Assembly: GCF_034350045.1 (NCBI RefSeq)
Contig: NZ_CP133781.1
Location: forward strand, 565,001 to 629,000
DNA length: 64,000 nt
Direction of reading: 5' to 3'
Origin: Pseudomonas sp. CCI4.2
GTDB lineage: Bacteria; Pseudomonadota; Gammaproteobacteria; Pseudomonadales; Pseudomonadaceae
Shown: positions 18,570-26,531 of the stretch, one piece after another
Position numbering within the stretch: position 1 is the first letter of the stretch
Layout of the letters: the number at the start of each line of letters is the position of its first letter
Made by a program: the position numbers and the translations under genes
Notes under the pieces: model-generated
Told to the model about the DNA's origin: nothing
Database searches by the model: none
Seen by the model: the letters and a program-made list of their open reading frames with translations, nothing else

Positions 18570-19595
18570 ATGCACATATTCATGCACCTCAAGCGCGTTG
18601 TGACGGACTGGTTTCTCTGCGGAATGCTGCTCGCCACGCTGCTGGCTTATTTTTTCCCCGGCTTTGGCAGCGCTGGCGGCGCAATGCATTCCGAATACGT
18701 GATCAACGTCGGCGTGTTTCTGGTGTTTTTCCTGCACGGCGTAAACCTGTCCAGTGAACAAATCAGCCACGGGCTGAAGAACTGGAAGCTGCACGTCATG
18801 GTGCAGGGCTTCACCTTCGTGGTGTTTCCATTGGTCTGGCTGGCGTGCAGCAAACTGTTCGGCTCGCACCTGCCCGCGTTGCTGATGCTGGGTTTCTTCT
18901 ACCTGTGCGCCCTGCCCTCGACCATTTCTTCGTCCGTGGCGTTGACCGGTAGCGCGAGCGGTAATGTCCCGGCGGCGATTCTCAATGCCAGCATGTCCAG
19001 CGTGTTCGGAATTTTCATGACTCCGTGGCTGGTAAGTCTGGTGGTGGGTTCCGGCGCGGGCGGGATCGACCTTGGGGCAACCTTGCTCGACCTCTGCGCC
19101 ATGTTGTTATTGCCGTTGATACTGGGGCAATTGGTACGGCCGTTTTTTGGCAAGTTTTTCACCCGACACAAGCGCTACACCAACATTGTCGACAAGGTCG
19201 TGATCCTGTTGCTCGTGTACTCGGCGTTCTGCAACTCCATGGTCTCGGGCATGTGGCAGAAGCAAGGCAGTTCGGTGATTCTCAGTGCGTTCATTGGCAG
19301 CGCGCTGCTGCTGGCGGTCATTCTGTTCATGACCACCCGCACCGCCCGCGCACTCAAGTTCAACCATGCGGATGAAGTGGCAGCGGTGTTTTGTGCGAGC
19401 AAAAAGTCATTGGCCGCAGGGGCGCCGATGGCCGCGCTGATCTTCGGCGCCAACCCGGGGCTTGGGCTGATCCTATTGCCAATCATGATTTATCACCCGA
19501 TGCAGTTGATCGTCTGCTCGATCATGGCCGAGCGCTACGCGACCCGGCACCGCTTGCTGATGGTGCAGGAAAGTGAAGCGGTGCTGGTTAGATAA
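18570..19595 (+). CDS. BASS-family (bile acid:sodium symporter-like) transporter, YfeH type
   Basis: 341 residues, about ten hydrophobic segments, SBF-like family. Conserved blocks include LPSTISSSVALTGSASGN and FCASKKSLAAGAPMAALIFG, matching the two discontinuous-helix crossover regions of the fold. Relatives take up organic anions with sodium. Divergent from the AraC gene by 100 bp. No strong ribosome site is visible at the ATG; MHLKRVV four codons later is an alternative start. Substrate unknown. Confidence 0.85.
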   Translation: MHIFMHLKRVVTDWFLCGMLLATLLAYFFPGFGSAGGAMHSEYVINVGVFLVFFLHGVNLSSEQISHGLKNWKLHVMVQGFTFVVFPLVWLACSKLFGSHLPALLMLGFFYLCALPSTISSSVALTGSASGNVPAAILNASMSSVFGIFMTPWLVSLVVGSGAGGIDLGATLLDLCAMLLLPLILGQLVRPFFGKFFTRHKRYTNIVDKVVILLLVYSAFCNSMVSGMWQKQGSSVILSAFIGSALLLAVILFMTTRTARALKFNHADEVAAVFCASKKSLAAGAPMAALIFGANPGLGLILLPIMIYHPMQLIVCSIMAERYATRHRLLMVQESEAVLVR

Positions 19596-19615
19596 GCCCC
19601 ACGGCGTATCCGGGC

Positions 19616-19643
19616 CCATCGCAGGCAAGCGCAGTCCTACAAT
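19616..19643. repeat. Single REP half-element
   Basis: CATCGCAGGCAAGCGC followed by AGTCCTACAATC, closely similar to the right arm of the element at 35932-36052. It lies between two converging genes and has no partner arm here. Confidence 0.5.
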
Positions 19644-19653
19644 CGAAAAAAGC

Positions 19654-20931
19654 CTAACGCTCAATAATCGCCGTAACCCCTTGCCCGCCTGCCGCGCAGA
19701 TGGAGATCAAGCCGCGACCCTGCCCGGCGACGTTCAGCAATTTCGCTAGGTTGGCGACGATCCGCGCTCCGGTGGCAGCAAAGGGATGGCCCGCCGCCAA
19801 CGAACTGCCTTTAACGTTGAGCTTGCTACGATCTATCGACCCCAGCGCGCCGTCCAGGCCCAAGCGGGTTTTGCAGTAATCCTCATTTTCCCAAGCTTTC
19901 AATGTGCACAACACCTGCGCGGCGAACGCTTCATGAATTTCGTAATAGTCAAAATCCTGCAATCGAAGGTTGTTGCGTGCCAGCAGGCGCGGCACTGCGT
20001 ACACCGGGGCCATCAACAATCCCTCGGCGCCGTTGACGAAATCCACCGCCGCCGCTTCGCCGTCACGTAAATACGCCAACACCGGCAGCCCGCGTTTTTT
20101 AGCCCACTCCTCACTGGCCAGCAGCACCAGCGAAGCGCCGTCGGTCAGCGGCGTCGAGTTTCCCGCTGTTAGCGTGCCTTTAGCGCCGCGCTCAAACACC
20201 GGCCTTAAACTGGCGAGCTTGGCCAACGTCAAGTCTGGCCGCAGGTTCTGATCTCGGGTCAACCCCAAGTACGGCGTCAGCAGGTCGTCCTGCCAGCCGT
20301 CGGCATAGGCGGCGGCCATCTTCATATGGCTTTCCAGCGCCAGCGCGTCTTGCGCATCTCGAGCGATGTTCCAGGTTTGCGCCATCAGCTCGCAATGCTG
20401 ACCCATGGACAACCCCGTACGCGGTTCGCCATTGCGCGGCAGTTCAGGTTTGAGGTTGTGCGGACGTAATTGCAGCAACACTTTGAATTTGTCGGCGCCG
20501 GTTTTACTGCGATTTAACTGCAACAAGATGTGCCGCAGGTCTTCGTTCACCCCAATCGGCGCATCTGAGGTAGTGTCTACGCCGCCCGCTATCCCACAGT
20601 CGATCTGTCCCAACGCAATCTTGTTCGCCACCAGCAACGCCGCTTCCAGCCCCGTGCCGCAAGCCTGCTGCACGTCATACGCGGGGGTTTGCGGCGACAG
20701 TCGCGAGCCCAGCACACACTCGCGGGTCAGATTGAAATCTCGCGAATGCTTGAGCACCGCACCGGCTGCCACTTCCCCCATGCGCACACCGTGCAGATTG
20801 AACCGTTCAATCAAGCCTTCCAATGCAGCGGTCAGCATGTCCTGATTACTCGCGGTGGCATACGCGCCATTGGAACGGGCGAACGGGATGCGATTGCCGC
20901 CAACAATAGCGACGCGACGTGGCAGATTCAT
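19654..20931 (-). CDS. Acetyl-CoA C-acyltransferase (thiolase), FadI-like
   Basis: 425-residue thiolase. Catalytic Cys91 is in VQQACGTGLEAA, the His in YYEIHEAFAAQV and the C-terminal Cys in SICAAGGQG. Length and motif variants (CAAGGQG instead of CxGGGxG) fit the FadI/long thiolase group. It condenses two acyl-CoAs or cleaves 3-ketoacyl-CoA in the cytosol. AAGGAAGC precedes the ATG. It diverges from a ketoacyl reductase and a MaoC dehydratase, so the three probably act in one acyl-CoA pathway. Confidence 0.9.
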   Translation of the reverse strand: MNLPRRVAIVGGNRIPFARSNGAYATASNQDMLTAALEGLIERFNLHGVRMGEVAAGAVLKHSRDFNLTRECVLGSRLSPQTPAYDVQQACGTGLEAALLVANKIALGQIDCGIAGGVDTTSDAPIGVNEDLRHILLQLNRSKTGADKFKVLLQLRPHNLKPELPRNGEPRTGLSMGQHCELMAQTWNIARDAQDALALESHMKMAAAYADGWQDDLLTPYLGLTRDQNLRPDLTLAKLASLRPVFERGAKGTLTAGNSTPLTDGASLVLLASEEWAKKRGLPVLAYLRDGEAAAVDFVNGAEGLLMAPVYAVPRLLARNNLRLQDFDYYEIHEAFAAQVLCTLKAWENEDYCKTRLGLDGALGSIDRSKLNVKGSSLAAGHPFAATGARIVANLAKLLNVAGQGRGLISICAAGGQGVTAIIER

Positions 20932-21060
20932 AAAAGCTTCCTTGTTGTTGAGCGCTTTTTATCGAGCCGAAGGTAGAGCACAGCGTAGGTCGGATTGCAG
21001 CGAACGCCGTCAGGCTCAGGTGGTCAATTGTTTTGAACCCCGACTCAAGGAGAGTGTTCC

Positions 21061-22419
21061 ATGTCGTCCGACCGCTACATTGACTTCGCCAACTCTGACA
21101 TCGGCCGCCGCCTGATTGGCGCAGTGGGCCTGCCAACCCCGGCGCGTCTGGAACGCTGGCAAGCCGGGCGTCTGCGTCCGATCGAGGGCACGTTGTTGAT
21201 CAGCGCCGGGCCCCTGGCCGATCACGTGAGGATTTTTGCCCAGCGCTTGACCGACTCGCTGTACAGCTTCGGCAGCGATCAACCGGGCGCCACCGCGTGG
21301 GTCGCCGAGCAGGGGCCGAAACTCAAGGCCGTGCTGTTCGACGCTAGCACCCTAACCCACACCGACCAGCTCAAACAGCTGCGTGAATTCTTTCAGCCGA
21401 TCTTGAAAAGTTTCGATCACAGCGCCCATGTGGCGATCCTCGGCCACGCACCGGACACCCTGAACGAAGACCCCTTGGCGGCCAGCACTCAGCAGGCCAT
21501 CGAAGGTTTCAGCCGTTCCTTGGCCAAAGAAATGCGCGACGGCGGCACGGTGCAGCTGCTGCAGGTCGACGAAGGCGCGGAAAATCAACTGGAAGGCGCG
21601 TTGCGGTTTTTCCTTTCACCCAAAAGCGCTTTCATTTCGGGCCAAGTCATCCGCCTGAGCCCGTGCGCCACGCAGGTGCAGGATTGGAGCCGACCGCTTT
21701 CCGGCAAACGCGCGCTGATCACCGGCGCGGCACGCGGTATTGGTGCGTCAATTGCCGAAACGTTGGCTCGGGATGGTGCCGACGTCGTGTTGCTGGACGT
21801 TCCCCAGGCCAAAGCCGACCTCGAAGCACTAGCCGCACGCCTGGGTGGGCAAAGTGTAATTTTGGATATTTGCGCAGAAAGCGCCGCATTGGAGTTGACC
21901 GAAGCGCTGCCGAACGGCGTCGACATCGTGGTTCACAACGCGGGCATCACCCGGGATAAAACCCTGGCCAACATGACCGCCGAATTCTGGGACTCCGTGT
22001 TGGCGGTGAACCTCAATGCTCCGCAGGTTTTGACTCAAACCCTGCTCGACAGCGGCGCATTACGTGATAACGGTCGGATCATCCTGATGGCTTCAATCAA
22101 CGGCATCGCAGGTAATCGCGGGCAAACCAACTACGCCGCGAGTAAAGCCGGGCTGATCGGCATGGCCAAAGCCTGGGCGCCTTTATTGCAACAGCGCGGC
22201 ATCAGCATCAATGCCGTCGCGCCGGGCTTCATAGAAACCAAGATGACGGCAGACATGCCGTTTGCCCTGCGTGAAGCGGGCCGGCGCATGAGTTCCCTTG
22301 GCCAAGGTGGCTTGCCGCAAGACGTCGCCGAAGCCGTAGCGTGGCTCAGCCAACCGGGAACCGGCGCTGTGAGCGGTCAGGTAATACGAGTGTGTGGCCA
22401 GAGCATCGTTGGGGCCTGA
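21061..22419 (+). CDS. Long 3-oxoacyl-(ACP/CoA) reductase, FabG4-like
   Basis: 452 residues, about twice a normal FabG. The C-terminal half (about 215-452) is a full SDR: cofactor motif LITGAARGIGASIAETLA, NAG in VVHNAGITRDKTLANM, catalytic Ser in MASINGIAGNRGQ and Tyr-x3-Lys in NYAASKAGL. The N-terminal 210 residues form a degenerate Rossmann-like domain without the glycine motif, as in high-molecular-weight FabG of mycobacteria (FabG4), which prefers NADH and CoA esters. MaoC follows 40 bp downstream. Confidence 0.88.
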   Translation: MSSDRYIDFANSDIGRRLIGAVGLPTPARLERWQAGRLRPIEGTLLISAGPLADHVRIFAQRLTDSLYSFGSDQPGATAWVAEQGPKLKAVLFDASTLTHTDQLKQLREFFQPILKSFDHSAHVAILGHAPDTLNEDPLAASTQQAIEGFSRSLAKEMRDGGTVQLLQVDEGAENQLEGALRFFLSPKSAFISGQVIRLSPCATQVQDWSRPLSGKRALITGAARGIGASIAETLARDGADVVLLDVPQAKADLEALAARLGGQSVILDICAESAALELTEALPNGVDIVVHNAGITRDKTLANMTAEFWDSVLAVNLNAPQVLTQTLLDSGALRDNGRIILMASINGIAGNRGQTNYAASKAGLIGMAKAWAPLLQQRGISINAVAPGFIETKMTADMPFALREAGRRMSSLGQGGLPQDVAEAVAWLSQPGTGAVSGQVIRVCGQSIVGA

Positions 22420-22459
22420 TGTTTGGCTGTTCGATTTTAGAATAAGAAGGAGACGACCT

Positions 22460-23317
22460 ATGGCTTCCCAATGGAGCTACCTCAACGCACCACCTGCCTT
22501 GCCAGGGTTGTTTGTGCATGCTGCTCTTCGACGTAGAGTCACGGGAACGGTGTTGCCCGACGAAGGCCTGCGCTGCTGGGTGTCCGTCAACCGCCAGCAG
22601 GTAGAAGCCTACCGCAAAGTCTGTGGGTTTTCGGACAGCAGCTTGATGCCACCGACCTATCCCCATGTGCTGGCCTTTTCCCTGCAAATGCAGCTGATGA
22701 CCGCCAAAAATTTTCCGTTCCCGTTGTTGGGCCTGATCCACCTGCGCAACAGCATCAGCGTTCATCGACCTTTGGGCGGTATTGGCCAAGTGCGGGTGAG
22801 CGTTCACGTAGGCAACCTGCAATCCCATGCCAAAGGCGCAACGTTCAGCTTGATCACCCAAGTCGAAGACGCACTCGGGCCGCTCTGGGATGAAGACAGC
22901 ACCATGCTTTGCCGTGGGGTTCAGTTGCCCGGCGAGCCATTGAACGACTTCGAACCCTCCCCATTGCCGCTCAGCGAAGTGACCCGCTGGCAGGCGCCTG
23001 CGGACATTGGTCGGCATTACGCAAAAGTATCCGGCGACTACAACCCGATCCACCTGAGTGCAACCAGCGCCAAAATGTTCGGTTTCCCCACCGCCATCGC
23101 CCACGGCCTTTGGCTAAAAGCACGAACCCTCGCGGCCCTGGACAATCACCTTCCCGCGTCGAATCTTCACATCAGCGTAGAGTTTCAAAAGCCGGTGCGA
23201 CTGCCCACTGAAGTTACGTTGTCAGCCAGCGCGGCGGGCTCAAGCGGGCAATTTAGAGTGACCGGTGCAAACCCCGAACTGGTGCACATGATCGGCAGCT
23301 GGCAGCCATTGGTTTAG
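22460..23317 (+). CDS. MaoC-like acyl-CoA dehydratase
   Basis: 285 residues. The C-terminal hot-dog domain has the hydratase-2 motif Tyr-x-Lys-x-Ser-x-Asp-x-Asn-x-Ile-His (YAKVSGDYNPIH) with the catalytic Asp and His, and AHGLWLKARTL. The N-terminal half is a second, degenerate hot-dog. ATG at 22460 follows AAGAAGGAGA. It should interconvert 3-hydroxyacyl-CoA and enoyl-CoA after the reductase just upstream. No acyl-CoA dehydrogenase is in the cluster. Confidence 0.88.
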   Translation: MASQWSYLNAPPALPGLFVHAALRRRVTGTVLPDEGLRCWVSVNRQQVEAYRKVCGFSDSSLMPPTYPHVLAFSLQMQLMTAKNFPFPLLGLIHLRNSISVHRPLGGIGQVRVSVHVGNLQSHAKGATFSLITQVEDALGPLWDEDSTMLCRGVQLPGEPLNDFEPSPLPLSEVTRWQAPADIGRHYAKVSGDYNPIHLSATSAKMFGFPTAIAHGLWLKARTLAALDNHLPASNLHISVEFQKPVRLPTEVTLSASAAGSSGQFRVTGANPELVHMIGSWQPLV

Positions 23318-23349
23318 CTTGTATTCGGTCCCACCGGAATCGCACGCCC

Positions 23350-23423
23350 CTGTAGAGCCAACTTGTTGGCGAAGGGCTAAACGCGGTATGCCTGTTCAAT
23401 CGCCAGCAAGACGGCTCCTACAG
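23350..23423. repeat. REP doublet (REPIN-like), CTGTAGGAGCCAAC family
   Basis: Left arm CTGTAGAGCCAACTTGTTGG and right arm the complement of CTGTAGGAGCCGTCTTGCTGG, about 30 bp apart, between the MaoC and MazG-like genes. The two arms differ in the centre, so the stem is imperfect. Confidence 0.7.
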
Positions 23424-23544
23424 ACCGCGGATCGTCTGTCCATCCCAGGCAAGGGCGCGCCTAACATTGATAGGTGTATTTTCAACAAGTTATGCGTTGA
23501 GTTTGAGGCACTGCGTTTAAGCTACACGCCTTCAGGAGAGACCG

Positions 23545-23850
23545 ATGAACCTCGACGAACTTACTCAACGCCTGCACCGCATCCGTGACCAGAATGACTG
23601 GCGGCAATTCCACAGCCCGAAAAACCTGGCGATGGCGGCCAGTGTGGAAATGGCTGAGCTGGTGGAAATCTTCCAATGGCTCAGCGAGGACCAATCGCGG
23701 CAGTTGCCACCCGACAAGCTGGAACATGCCGGTCAGGAAGTGGGCGACATCGTGATGTACCTGCTGATGATGTGCAGTGAGTTGGGGTTGGACATGGAGC
23801 AAGTGGTGCGCAGCAAGCTGGCCGATAACGAACGGCGGTTTAGCAAATGA
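23545..23850 (+). CDS. MazG-like nucleotide pyrophosphohydrolase
   Basis: 101 residues, a single all-alpha NTP pyrophosphohydrolase domain. The metal-binding signature Glu-x2-Glu...Glu-x2-Asp is visible as SVEMAELVEIFQW and EVGDIVMYLLMM. Small MazG-like/YpjD enzymes hydrolyse (d)NTPs to monophosphates, often clearing damaged nucleotides. The start follows GGAGAG. The stop codon overlaps the CmoM start by four bases (ATGA), indicating translational coupling. Confidence 0.88.
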   Translation: MNLDELTQRLHRIRDQNDWRQFHSPKNLAMAASVEMAELVEIFQWLSEDQSRQLPPDKLEHAGQEVGDIVMYLLMMCSELGLDMEQVVRSKLADNERRFSK

Positions 23851-24596
23851 GCGACCGCCACTTCGATCTGCTCGCGACGCGTTTCGCCGAAAAAATCTAT
23901 GGCGGGGCCAAAGGCGCAATCCGTCTGGCGGTACTGCAAGCCGATCTGTTGGAAGTGCTGCCAGATAGGCCATTACGGGTGTTGGACATCGGTGCCGGGC
24001 TCGGCCATATGTCGTTGTGGCTGGCAGAGCGCGGGCATGACGTGACGCTGGCAGAACCGGCGCTGCCGATGCTCGACGGCGCTCGTCAACGCTTTGCCGA
24101 CGCCGGCCAGACTGCGACCTTTATTCAGGCGCCGTGGCAGGAACTGCTCGGCCAGCTCCACGAACCGTATGACCTGGTGCTGTGTCACGCGGTGCTGGAA
24201 TGGTTGGCCGAGCCCCATGCGATCTTACCGGTGCTGCATCAATTGACCAAAGCCGATGGCTGGCTGTCGCTGGCGTTTTATAACCGCGACGCCTTGATCT
24301 ACCGCAATCTGCTCAAGGGCCACTTCCGCAAGATGCGCAATAATGACATGGCCGGAGAGAAGCAAAGCCTGACCCCGCAGCAACCCCTAGACCCGCGAGA
24401 ATTGTCAGCGCAACTTGAAGGAACGTGGCGAGTCGAAGCTCAAAGTGGCGTAAGGGTTTTCCACGATTACATGCCAGTCGAGTTTCAGGCCAAGGTCGAA
24501 CTTGCGGCATTGTTGGAAATGGAACTGGCCCATCGTCGTCACCCAAGCTTTGCCGGCCTGGGCCGTTATCTGCACTGGTTATGCCGGCCACTGTAA
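23847..24596 (+). CDS. cmoM: CmoM tRNA 5-carboxymethoxyuridine methyltransferase
   Basis: 249 residues, class I SAM methyltransferase (formerly SmtA). The N-terminal block FDLLATRFAEKIYGGAKG is characteristic of CmoM, and VLDIGAGLGHMSLWLA is the SAM-binding motif I. CmoM methylates cmo5U34 to mcmo5U34 in tRNAs, aiding wobble decoding. Coupled to the MazG-like gene through an ATGA overlap. Confidence 0.88.
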   Translation: MSDRHFDLLATRFAEKIYGGAKGAIRLAVLQADLLEVLPDRPLRVLDIGAGLGHMSLWLAERGHDVTLAEPALPMLDGARQRFADAGQTATFIQAPWQELLGQLHEPYDLVLCHAVLEWLAEPHAILPVLHQLTKADGWLSLAFYNRDALIYRNLLKGHFRKMRNNDMAGEKQSLTPQQPLDPRELSAQLEGTWRVEAQSGVRVFHDYMPVEFQAKVELAALLEMELAHRRHPSFAGLGRYLHWLCRPL

Positions 24597-24633
24597 GTTG
24601 TTCATCGCTATACGGTTTATTGCGGAGACCATC

Positions 24634-25239
24634 ATGAATCGCCGGTTCGCTACACTTTTGCTGTGTTTGGGCGTCAGCGCCTGCCAGAGCAGCAATCCCT
24701 ACGTCGCCAGTTCGAATCCTTTACCGCCTGCGCCTCAGCTGGCGACGACGGCCGTGGACACCAGCGCATACCCTGCGCCCACCATCGATTTTGGTCGATA
24801 CCGCAATTGGACCTGGGTCAACGGCCAACTTCCCGGTGGATCACCCTTTGCCAGCCCGGAGCAGCTTGCCGACGCGGTTAGTAATGGGCTTGATCAACGC
24901 GGCCTGCGTCCAGCCATGAGCAATCAACCCGCAGACCTCGGCGTAGTGGCCGACGTGCACGTGGAAACCCGCCTGCGCCAGGTCCGTGAGGACGCCTATG
25001 GGGGAGGGGCCGGCTATGGCGGCTATCGCGGCGGTGGTTTCGGCTATGCAACGGTGCCGGTTGAACGCACGTATCAGGTTCAAGTGCTAGTGGTCCGCAT
25101 CAGTCTGTTCGACAACCGAAGCCATCAACCGGTATGGAGTGCCAGCGCGGAAACCGCCACCGGTGGCGATGAGTCGGGCCGCGCCAAAGCCTTGCGTCAA
25201 GCGGTCAACCGAGCGCTGACGACGTATCCACCCTCGTAA
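24634..25239 (+). CDS. DUF4136 lipoprotein (first of two)
   Basis: 201 residues from ATG 24634 (GGAGA ahead). A lipoprotein signal ends at Cys15 in LLLCLGVSAC, so the protein is membrane-anchored in the envelope. The DUF4136 domain follows (IDFGRYRNWTWV; GLDQRGLRP; RISLFDNRSHQPVWSASAE), interrupted by a glycine/tyrosine-rich loop (YGGGAGYGGYRGGGFGY). Function unknown. It is paralogous to the next gene, 19 bp downstream. Confidence 0.83.
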   Translation: MNRRFATLLLCLGVSACQSSNPYVASSNPLPPAPQLATTAVDTSAYPAPTIDFGRYRNWTWVNGQLPGGSPFASPEQLADAVSNGLDQRGLRPAMSNQPADLGVVADVHVETRLRQVREDAYGGGAGYGGYRGGGFGYATVPVERTYQVQVLVVRISLFDNRSHQPVWSASAETATGGDESGRAKALRQAVNRALTTYPPS

Positions 25240-25258
25240 TGCTGAACGGAGACACATT

Positions 25259-25828
25259 ATGTTGCGCCACCTCTCTCTGTTGTCCGCCGCACTGTTACTT
25301 AGCGCCTGCGTCACCCCTCAGGTCAATCATGACTTCGACGCGGCGCGGGACTTTGGCGCGTACCGCAGCTGGAGCTGGAAAGAGCCCGGCGTGCAATACC
25401 GCCCAGACGATCCCCGAATAAAAAGCGACCTGACCGATCAGCGTATCCGTGAGTCGGTGAGCGAGCAGTTGGATCAGCGGGGGTTGCGAATGGCCCCTAA
25501 GGGGCACCGTGCCGACGTCAAGGTGCAGACCTATTTGATCATCGAGGACCGCCAGCAAATGGTTAGCACCAACTACGGCGGCGGTCCGTGGGGCGGAGGC
25601 TGGGGTGGCGGTTGGGGCGGCTGGGGTGGCGGGATCACTGAGACCCGAAATGTTGATTACAAAGTCTCGACCCTGCAAATCGACTTGCTCGATGGCAAAG
25701 ACGGCAAACTGGTGTGGCGCGGCAGTACCGAACAAGTGGTCAACACCCGCCAAACCAACCCCGCCGCCCGTGACGCCGCCATTCGAGAAACAGTAGCCAA
25801 AGTCCTGGAACAGTATCCGCCGCATTGA
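25259..25828 (+). CDS. DUF4136 lipoprotein (second of two)
   Basis: 189 residues. The lipobox ends at Cys16 (LLLSACV), then the DUF4136 domain (DFGAYRSWSWKEPG; LDQRGLRMAPKG; IDLLDGKDGKLVWRG). The central loop is a tryptophan/glycine repeat built from GGGW and GGW units between about residues 105 and 122. Tandem duplication with the previous gene is clear from the shared order of motifs. Cellular role unknown; probably an outer-membrane lipoprotein. Confidence 0.83.
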   Translation: MLRHLSLLSAALLLSACVTPQVNHDFDAARDFGAYRSWSWKEPGVQYRPDDPRIKSDLTDQRIRESVSEQLDQRGLRMAPKGHRADVKVQTYLIIEDRQQMVSTNYGGGPWGGGWGGGWGGWGGGITETRNVDYKVSTLQIDLLDGKDGKLVWRGSTEQVVNTRQTNPAARDAAIRETVAKVLEQYPPH

Positions 25829-25880
25829 TTGTCGAGGCGGGATACCAGACACACCGGATTTGAATTGTAAATATTAAAAC

Positions 25881-25998
25881 GGTAGGAGCGTGCTTGCTCG
25901 CGATGAATCGCGAAGCGGTCCCATTGGGCTAACTCGGTTTCAGCTGAAAGAACTGAGTCGCTGATTTTACGAGCCGATCGCCAACAACTCGGCTCCAG
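25881..25998. repeat. REP elements in the 321-base gap after the DUF4136 pair
   Basis: GGTAGGAGCGTGCTTGCTCG with a CGCGATGAATCGCG hairpin at 25881-25913 is one REP unit; CGAGCCGATCGCCAACAACT to GGCTCC at 25970-25996 is a diverged unit of the GCCAACxxGTTGGC family in the opposite orientation. The rest of 25829-26149 shows no gene. Confidence 0.6.
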
Positions 25999-26149
25999 AG
26001 GGTGTCGTGCGGGCGCATGACAACGCGTTTTCGATGACCCTCGCGCAATTTTCGAAAATTTATGGCAAAGAGCCCCTATGCTCCACGGAACTCGATGAGC
26101 CGTTGGATAGCCCAAGCGAGCAGACTTCCTTTTTCATCAGGGCATACAT

Positions 26150-26443
26150 ATGCAGGTAGAAAGCTTTTTCGAATGGCTCGGCCAAACTTTAGGCGCCATC
26201 ATTCGGTTTGTGGTTGATGGATTGGATTGGCTGTTCAAGATACTGGGCCACGCCGGGGGCAATTTTGTCGAGGGCTTGTCGCGCACCCTGGGCATGAACA
26301 CCTCCCTGATCAGCCTTATCGCGCTGATTGTCGGCTTAATGTTCTTGTATTCCGCTATTCGCGCCTTTATGCGTGCCTCGATTATCTCCGGGATCATCTG
26401 GATGATTCTTGGCTTGTGGTTGTTGAGTTGGATCATCCATTGA
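26150..26443 (+). CDS. Small inner-membrane protein of unknown function
   Basis: 97 residues with two strong membrane segments near the C terminus (LISLIALIVGLMFLYSAI and ISGIIWMILGLWLLSWII) and an amphipathic N-terminal part (FFEWLGQTLGAIIRFVVDGL). AGGG stands ahead of the ATG. No family recognised. A single gene between repeats and the MATE exporter. Confidence 0.65.
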   Translation: MQVESFFEWLGQTLGAIIRFVVDGLDWLFKILGHAGGNFVEGLSRTLGMNTSLISLIALIVGLMFLYSAIRAFMRASIISGIIWMILGLWLLSWIIH

Positions 26444-26531
26444 TCCCCGTATCAATTACACATCTGTAGGAGCCACGGATAGAAGCTCATGGCGCGCGGT
26501 TGTTACACTGCGCGCCTTCCAAGGAGCTTCC

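Noticed and set aside
21061..21690. Separate gene for the N-terminal half of the long reductase
   Set aside because: The frame is continuous with the SDR domain and the two-domain FabG4-like architecture is known.
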